Source of the DNA: JANXUR01 sp038229415
Lineage (GTDB): Bacteria > Acidobacteriota > Terriglobia > Terriglobales > Acidobacteriaceae
NCBI GenBank assembly: GCA_038229415.1
Contig: JBBROM010000018.1
Span: 1-64,000 of the forward strand
Length of the DNA: 64,000 nucleotides
Reading direction: 5' to 3'
In this document: in pieces, positions 44,908 through 53,445 of the stretch
Layout of the letters: each line of letters opens with the position of its first letter
Position numbering within the stretch: the first letter of the stretch is position 1
The notes under the pieces: model-generated
Database searches by the model: none
Told to the model about the DNA's origin: nothing
Seen by the model: only the letters and a program-made list of their open reading frames with translations
Made by a program: the position numbers and the translations under genes

Positions 44908-44961
44908 CCCAATCATTTATCATCAAAAGTTGCCTCATTGTGAAGACCGGAGTTGCCGCGT

Positions 44962-46716
44962 ATGCTCGTTTTCCGCAAGCCCGTCCCCAATATCGATCGC
45001 CCGCACATGGAAGCTGACGTCGTCATCGTCGGCGGCGGCCCGGCGGGCATGGCCTGTGCCCTGCGCCTCGCCCAACTGATTGACGAATGGAACGCCCGCC
45101 ATCCTTACGACGCGCCGATCACGAAAGACAATATCTACCTGCTCGAAAAGGCGCGCGAAGCGGGCGCGCACTGTCTGAGTGGCGCGCTCCTCGATCCCCG
45201 CGCCATGGACGAGCTCCTGCCCAACTGGAAAGAGGATGCGCCGATTGATGCGGCCGTGCATAAAGAGGCGGTTCACTTCCTCACCCCGACCAGCAGTTTT
45301 CAGTTGCCCATGGTGCCGCCCCCGCTGCAAGATCACGGCAACTACGTCATCTCACTAAACCGCTTTGTAAAGTGGATGGCGCAGAAGATAGAAGAAGCGG
45401 GCATCACTATCTTCACCGGATTCGCCGGAACAGAAATGCTGTATGACGGCGACCGTGTAAGTGGCGTCCGCACCGACGACAAAGGTGTGGACAAGAATAT
45501 GCAGCCCAAGGCCAACTTCGAGCCCGGCTACGACTTGCAGGCCAAAGTAACGATCCTCGCCGAAGGCGTTCGCGGCTCGCTTACCAAGCAACTTACTGCT
45601 AAATTCAATCTGAATAAAGACGCCAACCCGCAAACTTACGGCACGGGCGTAAAGGAGCTGTGGGAAGTCCCCGCTGGCCGCATCGAGCCCGGCGAAGTTA
45701 TCTATTGCATGGGCTATCCGCTCACGCCGAAAGAATACGGCGGCGCGTGGATCTACGGCAGCAAAGCAGTCGAAGGCAGTGACGCGAATCTAGTCTCGCT
45801 CGGCTATGTAACTGACTTAGGCTATGCCGACCCACGCACCGACCCGCAGAAGGTGTTACAAAGCTTCAAGCAGCATCCGTTTGTGCGCCGCTTGCTGGCG
45901 GGCGGAAAAATGGTTCGCTACGGCGCCAAGGCTCTCACTTACGGAGGCTGGTGGGCGGTTCCTCCGGTCGCCGGAGACGGCTGGATGCTCATCGGCGAAT
46001 CCGCCGGCCTGCTCAACTCGGCGCGTCTCAAAGGTATCCATCTCGGCATCAAGAGCGGCATGTTAGCGGCAGAGTCAGCGTTCGAAGCCATGAAGCAGGC
46101 GCACGAGAGCTCAAGCACCACTTACTCCAAGGTGACAATCGGCAGATATCAGCAAAGCCTCGAAGCCAGCTGGATCAAGGACGAACTGTGGCGTCAGCGT
46201 AACTTCCATCAGGGATTCGAGCGCGGACTCTGGGCCGGAATGATCCACGTCGGCCTGCAAGACCTGACCGGAGGCCGCGGCCTCTGGGAGCGCTACCCAG
46301 CCAAGGCGGGATACGAGAAGATGCAGCCGCTCGCGTCGTTACCAGCAGATGGCGGCACGCGCGCAGCGATCATCGGCGCGGCCAAAGGTGACGGCGCACT
46401 TACCTTTGACAAGCTGACCGACGTCTATTACTCCGGCACCAAGCATGACGATGACCAGCCCGCCCACTTAGTCATCCATGACACTGACATCTGTAACACC
46501 CGCTGCACCACCGAGTTCGGTAACCCCTGCGAACGCTTCTGCCCGGCCAGCGTCTACGAAATGGTCGAGGACGCCAGCGCCCCCAATGGCAAGCGCATCA
46601 GCCTCAACGCCGCCAACTGCGTCCATTGCAAAACCTGCGACATCGCCGACCCCTACCAGATCATCACCTGGGTCCCGCCAGAAGGCGGCGGCGGCCCCAA
46701 CTACGAAGGCATGTAA
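44962..46716 (+). CDS. electron transfer flavoprotein-ubiquinone oxidoreductase
   Basis: A 584-residue membrane-associated flavoprotein carrying electrons from ETF to quinone. The FAD motif is ADVVIVGGGPAGMACALRLA, HCLSGALLDPRAMDELLP follows, and the C-terminal 4Fe-4S domain is complete (NPCERFCPASVYE and NCVHCKTCDIADP). ATG at 44962 has CGGAG upstream; an in-frame TTG start at 44953 is possible. It belongs with etfB and etfA. Confidence 0.96.
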   Translation: MLVFRKPVPNIDRPHMEADVVIVGGGPAGMACALRLAQLIDEWNARHPYDAPITKDNIYLLEKAREAGAHCLSGALLDPRAMDELLPNWKEDAPIDAAVHKEAVHFLTPTSSFQLPMVPPPLQDHGNYVISLNRFVKWMAQKIEEAGITIFTGFAGTEMLYDGDRVSGVRTDDKGVDKNMQPKANFEPGYDLQAKVTILAEGVRGSLTKQLTAKFNLNKDANPQTYGTGVKELWEVPAGRIEPGEVIYCMGYPLTPKEYGGAWIYGSKAVEGSDANLVSLGYVTDLGYADPRTDPQKVLQSFKQHPFVRRLLAGGKMVRYGAKALTYGGWWAVPPVAGDGWMLIGESAGLLNSARLKGIHLGIKSGMLAAESAFEAMKQAHESSSTTYSKVTIGRYQQSLEASWIKDELWRQRNFHQGFERGLWAGMIHVGLQDLTGGRGLWERYPAKAGYEKMQPLASLPADGGTRAAIIGAAKGDGALTFDKLTDVYYSGTKHDDDQPAHLVIHDTDICNTRCTTEFGNPCERFCPASVYEMVEDASAPNGKRISLNAANCVHCKTCDIADPYQIITWVPPEGGGGPNYEGM

Positions 46717-46762
46717 GTAGAGACAGCTCGTGAGCCGTGGGGCAATTTTGGAAAGAGCGGCT

Positions 46763-47374
46763 TCATTGCTCAGCCATCTGTCGAAACCTGCTCCAGTTCC
46801 AGCCGTCAACGTACCCCTCGATACGCCATGCTGTGTTGTTGAGTTGCGACGGATCGAAGTCTGTGCGAGTGATACGCGCGATATTTTCATTGCGCTCATT
46901 TAGCGTTGATCTGACGTCAAATCCACGGAATGAATCCGTTGAGACAACGACCGTGCGGATGAATCTTGGTCCTTCATCACTAAGGACGAACATGACGTCA
47001 TCGCTGTCGTGCACTGGCCGGACAATTGGCGCACGATTGAAAGCCCTCACAAATTCTTCAGTTACCGTGTCTGCGGCAAGCTTATGTATCTTGTCCTCAA
47101 ACTGGGTGGAAATTCTCTTGTACTCTTTGGCGAAGCCTTGAGGGCCGGCGATGAGAAGCTCGACTTGGGCGCCACGGCTACTTAAGCGCATGTTCGAGAA
47201 AGTGGAGGTCGCCGCCTGACAAATCTTAGAGGGGACGTCTGGAGTGCACGAGATACGGTCGGAAAACTCACCAGCATTTCCGCTCAGCTGAGACCCTGGC
47301 TGACTCTTGTCTTGCGCTGAGGGAGCAGATATAAGGCAGACGAGCAAAGCAACCACGGCTAGAAGTGCTTTCAT
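46763..47374 (-). CDS. hypothetical secreted protein
   Basis: A 203-residue protein with a signal peptide (LLAVVALLVCLISAPSAQ). The rest has no family I recognise; two Cys (SCTPDVPSKIC) could form a disulphide. CGGAGGGCG precedes ATG 47374. Lower GC than neighbours suggests possible acquisition with the adjacent toxin-antitoxin genes. Confidence 0.6.
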   Translation of the reverse strand: MKALLAVVALLVCLISAPSAQDKSQPGSQLSGNAGEFSDRISCTPDVPSKICQAATSTFSNMRLSSRGAQVELLIAGPQGFAKEYKRISTQFEDKIHKLAADTVTEEFVRAFNRAPIVRPVHDSDDVMFVLSDEGPRFIRTVVVSTDSFRGFDVRSTLNERNENIARITRTDFDPSQLNNTAWRIEGYVDGWNWSRFRQMAEQ

Positions 47375-47442
47375 ACGCCCTCCGTTCGTCGCCGATTATA
47401 CCGATTTTTCCGAAGAATTAGGCCGATCCGGCGGGAGATTGC

Positions 47443-47766
47443 CTACGCCACCTGTAGCCGAGCCTTCTTCCGTCCATCACTTCGCGGCTTCACCACGATC
47501 TCCACATCACGTCCCAGCCGCACCAAAAACCACATCAGCCGTTCCAGCGAAAACTCCGAGAGCCTCCCGCGAGTCAGCGCGGAAACCTTCGGCTGGTCAA
47601 CCTGCATAATCCGCGCCGCGTCCACCTGCGTCAGCTTGCGCTCGGCGATGATGGCGCTGATTTGCTGTGCAAGTTCAGCCTTGGCGAGCAGTTCCTCTGA
47701 ATCAGGCAAGCCGAGATCTGCGAACACGTTGCCGCTACCAACGGTGAATTCGATCTTCTTTGGCAT
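47443..47766 (-). CDS. XRE-family HTH antitoxin (HigA-like)
   Basis: A 107-residue DNA-binding protein: ISAIIAERKLTQVDAARIM, QPKVSALTRGRLSEFSLERL is the helix-turn-helix, and RLGRDVEIVVKP the C-terminal strand. It is four bases after the gp49-like toxin gene, the usual toxin-first order of HigBA-like systems, and should repress the operon. Confidence 0.88.
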   Translation of the reverse strand: MPKKIEFTVGSGNVFADLGLPDSEELLAKAELAQQISAIIAERKLTQVDAARIMQVDQPKVSALTRGRLSEFSLERLMWFLVRLGRDVEIVVKPRSDGRKKARLQVA

Positions 47767-47770
47767 CTTG

Positions 47771-48127
47771 TTATTCCTTTTCCATCAACAATTGTGCATT
47801 CTTGAGCCGCTGGCGAATCAAGTCGATCTCGCTCTTAGGCGTGCCGATTCCGCTCTTCGATTTCTTCTGGAAGACGTGCAAGACAAAGAGCCTTTCAGCA
47901 AAACGAACTGTGTAAACGGCGCGAAAAGTATCACCGCGATGATCGGTGACGACTTCAAGCACTCCACTGCCGAACCCGTGTAATGGTTTTGCATGCGGAT
48001 GCTTGGCACCGCCTTGGGCCAAGTAGATGGCATAGCCCATCTCTTCGCGCACCGCATCCGGGAAGTCCTTGAGCACTCTCAGGCTATCGCCCATCCAAAC
48101 GACCGGTTTGAGACGTCCAATCTTCAC
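47771..48127 (-). CDS. phage gp49-like / HigB-family toxin
   Basis: A 118-residue RelE-superfamily protein: WMGDSLRVLKDFPDAVREEM, KPLHGFGSGVLEVVTDHRG, TFRAVYTVRFAERLFVLHVF and QKKSKSGIGTPKSEIDL are classic gp49-like motifs. It should be a ribosome-dependent mRNA endonuclease. The start is a GTG at 48127 lying right behind an AT-rich palindrome, with no room for a Shine-Dalgarno; the mRNA may be leaderless. Confidence 0.88.
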   Translation of the reverse strand: MKIGRLKPVVWMGDSLRVLKDFPDAVREEMGYAIYLAQGGAKHPHAKPLHGFGSGVLEVVTDHRGDTFRAVYTVRFAERLFVLHVFQKKSKSGIGTPKSEIDLIRQRLKNAQLLMEKE

Positions 48128-48128
48128 G

Positions 48129-48148
48129 ATATGCTTATAATAGCATAT
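48129..48148 (-). promoter_or_regulatory. AT-rich palindrome, candidate operator/-10 of the toxin-antitoxin operon
   Basis: ATATGC (48129-48134) and GCATAT (48143-48148) are exact inverted repeats around TTATAATA, which on the minus strand gives a TATTATAA-like -10. This is where the HTH antitoxin is expected to bind. Confidence 0.55.
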
Positions 48149-48203
48149 GCGCCGCTTGGGCGTCGTAGGGGTATGATGGTGGCCGCCACCAAGGAGTCAC
48201 TTC

Positions 48204-48686
48204 ATGCCCAAAGTACCCCCCCAATCCACACCCGCCCAACAACTAGCCGCAATGCTAGCCAAGTTCGACCCCGCCATGGAAAAGTTCGGCAAGTCCGCCC
48301 ACAAAAAAATGCGTGCCCTGCTGCCCACAGCCACGCAAATGGTCTACGACAACTACAACTTCTTCGTCATCGGATTCGGCCCCACCGACCGCGCCTCCGA
48401 AGCCATCTGCTCGCTGGCGATGGACGCGAAAGGCATCCGCTTATGCTTCCTGTGGGGCGTCGGCTTGCCCGATCCCGAAGGTCTGCTGCGCGGCGCGGGC
48501 AATCAGGTGCGCAACGTCTGGCTCGACAGCGCCGCCGACCTAGACAAGCCTGCCGTCAAGGCACTGCTCGCCGAAGCTGTAAAGCGCAGCAAGGTGCCGA
48601 TGCCTGCATCCGGCACAGGCCCGCTCATCATCAAGTCAGTGTCTGCCAAGCAGCGCCCGCGGCGGTTGGAAAATAAAAAGCGGTAA
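48204..48686 (+). CDS. DUF1801 (YdhG-like) protein
   Basis: A 160-residue protein with LAAMLAKFDPAMEKFGKSAH and RALLPTATQMVYDNYNFFVIG, a DUF1801-type layout often associated with iron-binding-like folds of unknown role. CCAAGGAGTCACTTC precedes the ATG. It diverges from the toxin-antitoxin operon with a 76-base gap. Confidence 0.75.
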   Translation: MPKVPPQSTPAQQLAAMLAKFDPAMEKFGKSAHKKMRALLPTATQMVYDNYNFFVIGFGPTDRASEAICSLAMDAKGIRLCFLWGVGLPDPEGLLRGAGNQVRNVWLDSAADLDKPAVKALLAEAVKRSKVPMPASGTGPLIIKSVSAKQRPRRLENKKR

Positions 48687-48869
48687 CGCGTGCCCAGCTT
48701 TCACCTGTCGTCCCGCTTCGCTAAACTATCTGGTTAGTGAACGAGGCAAGTTATCTATAAATTGCGGTGGCGACGTTTCCTCTGTGCACGAATGGCCTGA
48801 GCCAGCTAAGATGAAAGCGTTTGCGGACGGCATTTGCCGCCGGATTGTTTGTCTAACCGGAGCCATGGA

Positions 48870-49622
48870 ATGAAGCTGCTGCTCGTTTTGATCGCGATCC
48901 ATTTTGCCGCGCCGTTTTTATTCGCACAGGCTGCTTCAACTTCTTCCTTCCATCCCGGCCTCGATGCATGGCGAGGATCACGCGCCGATGTCTATAGCAA
49001 TGATTTTGCTGAACTCAGCCGTTATCGCGAAGCCAACGCCAAGCTCGTCACTCCCGCGAAGGGCGAGATGCGTGTAGTGTTTTTCGGCGACTCGATTACC
49101 GACGGCTGGCATCTTACCCACTCCTTCCCCGACAAGCCCTACATCAATCGCGGCATCGGCGGACAAACCACGTTGCAGATGCTCGGCCGCTTCCGGCAGG
49201 ATGTAATCGCGCTGCAGCCCAAGGTCGTGGTGATTCTCGCGGGCACCAATGATGTCGCCGGCAACACAGGCCCAGTCAGTAATGAGGATATCGAGTCTAA
49301 CTTCGCCAGCATGGCCGAGCTGGCTCGCGTGAACGGCATTCGCGTGGTATTCAGTTCTGTGCTGGCGGTGCACGACTACAATCCCAACACCCACGAGTTC
49401 TTTGCCACGCGTCCGATGGAGCGAATCGTCGCACTCAATTTGTGGATGAAAGACTACTGCGCCGCCAACGACGTGACGTATCTCGACTACTTCACCCCGA
49501 TGCTTGACTCCACGGGCCATCTGCGCAAGGAGTTAGCCGATGACGGACTGCATCCCAACGCCGACGGCTACAAGCTGATGGCTCCACTGGCCGAGGCCGC
49601 GATCCAGAAAGCTATGAAGTAA
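48870..49622 (+). CDS. SGNH/GDSL-family hydrolase, secreted
   Basis: A 250-residue protein with a signal peptide (LLLVLIAIHFAAPFLFAQA). The four blocks are present: VVFFGDSITDGW (nucleophile Ser), INRGIGGQTT, VILAGTNDVAGN and DDGLHPNADGY (catalytic Asp/His). It probably removes acyl groups from a carbohydrate or lipid. ATG at 48870 starts the signal peptide. Confidence 0.93.
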   Translation: MKLLLVLIAIHFAAPFLFAQAASTSSFHPGLDAWRGSRADVYSNDFAELSRYREANAKLVTPAKGEMRVVFFGDSITDGWHLTHSFPDKPYINRGIGGQTTLQMLGRFRQDVIALQPKVVVILAGTNDVAGNTGPVSNEDIESNFASMAELARVNGIRVVFSSVLAVHDYNPNTHEFFATRPMERIVALNLWMKDYCAANDVTYLDYFTPMLDSTGHLRKELADDGLHPNADGYKLMAPLAEAAIQKAMK

Positions 49623-49642
49623 GTGCCTTCGGAAGGACTGCT

Positions 49643-50503
49643 GTGTTTCGTCTACTTATTGTCATGCTGTTTCTTGCTTCCCTAGCCGCGCCAGTAACTG
49701 CTCGGGCGGTGGACGATGCGGGCTGCTTACGGGGCGTCGGTAGCACGATCCGCACGCTTGGCCGTGGCTTTGTAGCTCGCATCGAACCAGCACCCGTCAG
49801 CGAAGGTATGGTGGATGAAAACGGCAAGAGCTTCGGGTGCTTGGCAACCGTCCAAGATGTTACAGGGAAAAGCGTCTACCGCAAGGCAGACTATGGGATC
49901 AAGCTAGCCTTGGTGGGGCGTCTCGGTGGGCTACAGAGTGACATAAGTGCGCTGTTTGAAAACTACTCCGGCGGCGCGCACTGCTGCTGGAGTTATTGGT
50001 TCGTAAGTACAGGAAAGAAGCCGGGCATGTTCGCCGGTCTGGAGAATAACTACGAGATCGCGTTCCGCAAAACCGCGGATGGCCTCGACCTGACTGCGAA
50101 CGACGGCGCTTTCGATTATTTCGATAATTTTTGTCATGCCTGCGCCCCCGGTGTGAATGTGTTTATCACCTTTCGCGGCACCCGGCTCATCAACGCCAGC
50201 GAACAACATGTTGCCGACTACGACGGGGACATCGCGCGCAACCGTAAGTCGCTCGAAGCGGGCAAGGTGGCGCAACTGCATCAATTGACAAAGTATGCTG
50301 GTGAGCCCGAGCTTGGAGAAACGGTGGCTGCCGTGCTCAACATCACCCTCGCCTACCTCTACAGCGGACGCGAAGCCGAAGCGTGGAAGACGCTCGACGG
50401 GATGTGGCCAGAGGCGGACGTTCCACGCATGAAGCAACTCATCCTCGATACCAAAGCCAAAGGCCTCACCTCCGTCCTCCATGACCCCAAGAAGATGCAC
50501 TAG
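49643..50503 (+). CDS. hypothetical secreted protein
   Basis: A 286-residue protein with a signal peptide (RLLIVMLFLASLAAPVTARA). The mature part has several cysteines (GGAHCCWSYWF, NFCHACAPG) suggesting disulphides in the periplasm, and a helical C-terminal third. No family is recognised. The start is GTG at 49643 with GGAAGGA upstream, 20 bases after the SGNH gene. Confidence 0.65.
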   Translation: MFRLLIVMLFLASLAAPVTARAVDDAGCLRGVGSTIRTLGRGFVARIEPAPVSEGMVDENGKSFGCLATVQDVTGKSVYRKADYGIKLALVGRLGGLQSDISALFENYSGGAHCCWSYWFVSTGKKPGMFAGLENNYEIAFRKTADGLDLTANDGAFDYFDNFCHACAPGVNVFITFRGTRLINASEQHVADYDGDIARNRKSLEAGKVAQLHQLTKYAGEPELGETVAAVLNITLAYLYSGREAEAWKTLDGMWPEADVPRMKQLILDTKAKGLTSVLHDPKKMH

Positions 50504-50526
50504 CAGTTTCTCGGCACCTCAAACCA

Positions 50527-50617
50527 GTCCCGCTTGGCGGGACGGAAGGCGAAAGCCCGGCACGTCAGTGCCGGGTGGGTGGCGAAAAAGCTGAGTCCAG
50601 CTTTAGAGGGACGCCAC
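50527..50617. repeat. three consecutive short hairpins
   Basis: GTCCCGC/GCGGGAC (50527-50543), CCCGGCAC/GTGCCGGG (50556-50575) and AAAGCTG/CAGCTTT (50587-50604, enclosed by GTGGCG/CGCCAC at 50579-50617) stand directly after the preceding gene. They may end its transcript. Confidence 0.7.
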
Positions 50618-50626
50618 ATGCGGGCA

Positions 50627-50855
50627 TATAATCATTTCTGTTCTCGACCTCTTTCACCCAAGGGCATACCCCGGCGAAAGAGGCGGTGCTGAATCGTTTA
50701 GCTCAGCTTTTTTTCAGCGAGGCGATTCAGCCAAGGGTTCTGCGCAGAAACGCCAGAGCCTCCCGGACGAGTCTTCTTGATCTGCAATTTGATCGAGAAG
50801 GCACGCCCATTGGAAAGAGAGCAAGCAGCGATCAACTTCGCATGGGCGTTTTTCT
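50627..50855 (+). promoter_or_regulatory. structured leader of moaA (candidate riboswitch)
   Basis: A perfect -10 box TATAAT at 50627-50632 is followed by CCTCTTTC/GAAAGAGG (50648-50655 with 50676-50683), GCTGAATCG/CGATTCAGC (50688-50696 with 50723-50731), a TTCTTGATC/GATCGAGAA stem near 50773-50799, and a terminator-like ACGCCCAT/ATGGGCGT plus T-run (50803-50853). A molybdenum-cofactor-type riboswitch is a natural guess before moaA, but I could not match its consensus from memory. A short reading frame here (50686-50979) is not supported. Confidence 0.45.
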
Positions 50856-50987
50856 GCTCGATTGGCGAAAGACGCGCTGTCCTGCCCCGCTTTCCAAAAA
50901 CCGTTTCAAGTTTCAGGTTTCAGGCGAGAGCACAAGAACTTCGCTTTCCTCTGCGAAACTCAGCGTCCTCTGCGGTTAAGGTTCTTC

Positions 50988-52061
50988 ATGCCCCAACTCA
51001 CTGACAAATTCGGCCGCGCCATCAGCGATCTGCGTATCTCCATCACCGACCGCTGCAACTACAAGTGTGTCTATTGCCGCACTGGCAATGAGGGCGCGCA
51101 ATACGCCGAGCTCCCCTTTGCCGACTACCTTCGCATGGCCCGCGTCGCCGTCTCGCAGGGCATCACCAAGGTGCGCCTCACCGGTGGCGAGCCGCTTCTG
51201 CGCAACGGCATCGTAGACTTTGTCCGCGACCTCGCCGCCCTCCGCACACCATCAGGCGACAAACTCGATATCGCCATCACCACCAACGGACATCTGCTCG
51301 CCGAACTCGCCGCGCCGCTCCAAGCCGCGGGCCTCAGCCGCGTCACCGTCTCCATGGACGCAGTGGACGCCGCGCTCTTCGCCCGCATCACCCGCGTGCC
51401 CAACGGATACGACGCCGTCCTCGCCGGCATCCGCGCCGCCCGCGCCGCCGGCCTCGATCCCGTCAAAGTCAACTGCGTCCTGCTCCGCGGATTCAACGAG
51501 CACCAGATCATTCCCTTCGGCAAGTTTGCGCGCGAAGAAGGCGTGGTGCTGCGCTTCATCGAGTTCATGCCGCTCGAAGAAGATCGCCGCTGGACGCCCG
51601 AGATCGTCGTCCGCCTCGAAGAAATTCTCACTGAAATGGCGCACTTCATCCCGCTGGAAGAGATTCCGCTGGCCGAGCGCGCCGCGCGAGGTTTGCACAA
51701 CGCGGAGTCCGAAACCGCTCGCCGATATCGCTTTGCAGACGGCCTCGGCGAAATCGGCATCATCGCCCCCGTCTCGCATCCCTTCTGCGGACACTGCTCC
51801 CGCATCCGCATCACCTCAGACGGCAAACTCCGCACCTGCCTATTCAGCCTCCGCGACCACGACCTATACGGCGCCATGCAGCGCGCGAAACGCGAAGCCA
51901 GCGCGAGCAGCGAAAGCATTACATCGCGAGGCGAAGCCGAGCAGGACGAAGCTATCGCGCACTTCCTGCACTCAGCGATAGCCCAAAAAGAAGAGCGCCA
52001 CCACATAGGCGAACCCAACTTCATCCAGCCCAGTAGAAGCATGGTCCATATCGGCGGCTAG
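50988..52061 (+). CDS. moaA: GTP 3',8-cyclase
   Basis: A 357-residue radical SAM enzyme of molybdenum cofactor synthesis. The SAM cluster ligands are C23, C27 and C30 in DRCNYKCVYC; the second cluster is in PFCGHCSRIRITSDGKLRTC; and the functional C-terminal Gly-Gly is kept. The insertion AKREASASSESITSRGEAEQ near the end is longer than in typical MoaA. The ATG at 50988 gives the family-standard N-terminus. Moco use fits the MOSC protein at 539. Confidence 0.95.
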   Translation: MPQLTDKFGRAISDLRISITDRCNYKCVYCRTGNEGAQYAELPFADYLRMARVAVSQGITKVRLTGGEPLLRNGIVDFVRDLAALRTPSGDKLDIAITTNGHLLAELAAPLQAAGLSRVTVSMDAVDAALFARITRVPNGYDAVLAGIRAARAAGLDPVKVNCVLLRGFNEHQIIPFGKFAREEGVVLRFIEFMPLEEDRRWTPEIVVRLEEILTEMAHFIPLEEIPLAERAARGLHNAESETARRYRFADGLGEIGIIAPVSHPFCGHCSRIRITSDGKLRTCLFSLRDHDLYGAMQRAKREASASSESITSRGEAEQDEAIAHFLHSAIAQKEERHHIGEPNFIQPSRSMVHIGG

Positions 52062-52238
52062 GCTGCGGGAGCGAAAGCGCCCACTTGGATAAGCTAAGTG
52101 CCTCGATGCCGAGTTCAAGCACTTGCGTCTCGCTCAATTCTCTCCGACGGGGTAGCATTAATTTGTATAGGCTATTATAGGCTTGACTCTATAGAGCAAT
52201 AGGTGTATGCTTAAAAAATTAAGAAAAGAGTGGTAGGC

Positions 52239-52838
52239 ATGAAGAAGACTGACGGTGTTCCAAACGAATCGCTGCTTGCGGCGGCTCTAGATCTAATGAA
52301 GCAAGGCGGGAAACCCCTCACAAAGCGTCAGGGGTTTGGGCGTTCCATGAGGTACTCACTACCGAACGGCGAGAGTGTCAGAGTGCGCACTTGCAATGAC
52401 CACATCCTAATCGTGCTTGGAGACAAGCCCTCAGGCGATGCAAAGCTAAATATTGAAGGAACAGACTGGCTTCTCGTGGCCATGCCCGAGACCGAACGTA
52501 CCCCCGGTAAAGTAAAAGCGTATCTGGTGCCGACGAGAGTCGCAGTTGAGGCAGCTCGTCGCACGCACCAAGCATGGTTGGGAACGAATCCGAACACCAG
52601 AGGAAGCAACACCACTTGGAATTTGTGGTTTCGCGCCAATGGACCCGCGATTGCCAGCGATTTTGCATCGCACTGGAAGCAGTTCCTCTTGAGCGGAAAT
52701 GCCGATGCGGAGCAACAGGTGAGTTCGGACACGGGAGGAAGCATAAAGGCAGAAGTTGAGGCTGCGCGCCTAAGGATTTCCGGCGTTGCGGGAATTCCGC
52801 CTAGCGCTGTGAGAATTACGATTGACTTTGGCAATTGA
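52239..52838 (+). CDS. hypothetical protein
   Basis: A 199-residue protein without a motif I recognise. It has a basic N-terminal half (KPLTKRQGFGRSMRYSLPNG) and a 'WLGTNPNTRGSNTTWNLWF' segment. Base use is more AT-rich than its neighbours, and the promoter region before it (52150-52238) is clearly AT-rich, suggesting transfer. It lies next to a toxin-antitoxin pair. The start ATG at 52239 follows AAGAAAAGAG; a GTG at 52230 is possible. Confidence 0.5.
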   Translation: MKKTDGVPNESLLAAALDLMKQGGKPLTKRQGFGRSMRYSLPNGESVRVRTCNDHILIVLGDKPSGDAKLNIEGTDWLLVAMPETERTPGKVKAYLVPTRVAVEAARRTHQAWLGTNPNTRGSNTTWNLWFRANGPAIASDFASHWKQFLLSGNADAEQQVSSDTGGSIKAEVEAARLRISGVAGIPPSAVRITIDFGN

Positions 52839-52876
52839 TGACAGACGGAGAGTTAGGATAGAACTAGGCAGGGTCA

Positions 52877-53134
52877 ATGAACATCGAAATCCACGATTCG
52901 GCTCTAGAAGCCCGGCTCCAAAGGCAGGTTCACTCGACTGACTCGGCGACTGTTGAGGAAGCCCTGCTCCGCCTGCTCGATACACAAGAGGAGCAAGACC
53001 GCTGGCTCCTCGAAAATCGTCGCGCCATCAACGCACAAATCCAACAAGGCATGGACGAACTCGACAGGGGCGAGGGCATTCCGCAAGAAGGTCTAAATGC
53101 CTACCTCACGAAACTGAAAGCCGAGGCCGAGTGA
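52877..53134 (+). CDS. ParD/RHH-like antitoxin
   Basis: An 85-residue protein with an N-terminal strand-helix-helix (MNIEIHDSALEARLQRQVHS, ATVEEALLRLLD), then a charged helical tail ending LTKLKAEAE, a ParD/CopG-type antitoxin layout. The stop overlaps the toxin start by four bases. Confidence 0.8.
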   Translation: MNIEIHDSALEARLQRQVHSTDSATVEEALLRLLDTQEEQDRWLLENRRAINAQIQQGMDELDRGEGIPQEGLNAYLTKLKAEAE

Positions 53135-53436
53135 GTCTCGGCTATGTGCTCGCCCCGCGAGCGGCGCGCGACTTGGTGCAAATCTGGCGCTACATCAAGA
53201 AGCACAGCAGCGAGACCACGGCCAACCGAGTGGAGTCAATGATCCTTACCAAGGTTGAATTTCTCGCCAACTCTCCTGGTTCGGGCCATACTCGAAGAGA
53301 CTTGACCGATAAACCCGTAAAGTTCTTCCCGGTTTACTCATATCTGATCGTGTATCGCCCAGAGACGCAGCCGCTGCAAGTGGTCTCGATTCTCCACGGC
53401 AGGCGCGATGTCGAGCGAGTATTGCGATCTCGATAG
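53131..53436 (+). CDS. ParE/RelE-family toxin
   Basis: A 101-residue ParE-like protein: LAPRAARDLVQIWRYIKKHS, ANSPGSGHTRRDLTDKPVKF, SYLIVYRPETQPLQVVSILHGRRDVERVL is typical to the end. Most ParE toxins poison gyrase. The start is GTG at 53131, overlapping the antitoxin stop. Confidence 0.92.
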   Translation: MSLGYVLAPRAARDLVQIWRYIKKHSSETTANRVESMILTKVEFLANSPGSGHTRRDLTDKPVKFFPVYSYLIVYRPETQPLQVVSILHGRRDVERVLRSR

Positions 53437-53445
53437 CGGCTATCC

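Noticed and set aside
50627..50855. Firm call of a molybdenum-cofactor riboswitch
   Set aside because: The stems are real, but I could not match the class consensus from memory, so it is kept only as a candidate leader.
50686..50979. 97-residue open frame upstream of moaA
   Set aside because: It covers the stems of the structured leader and ends in a dispersed repeat; no family resemblance and no Shine-Dalgarno.
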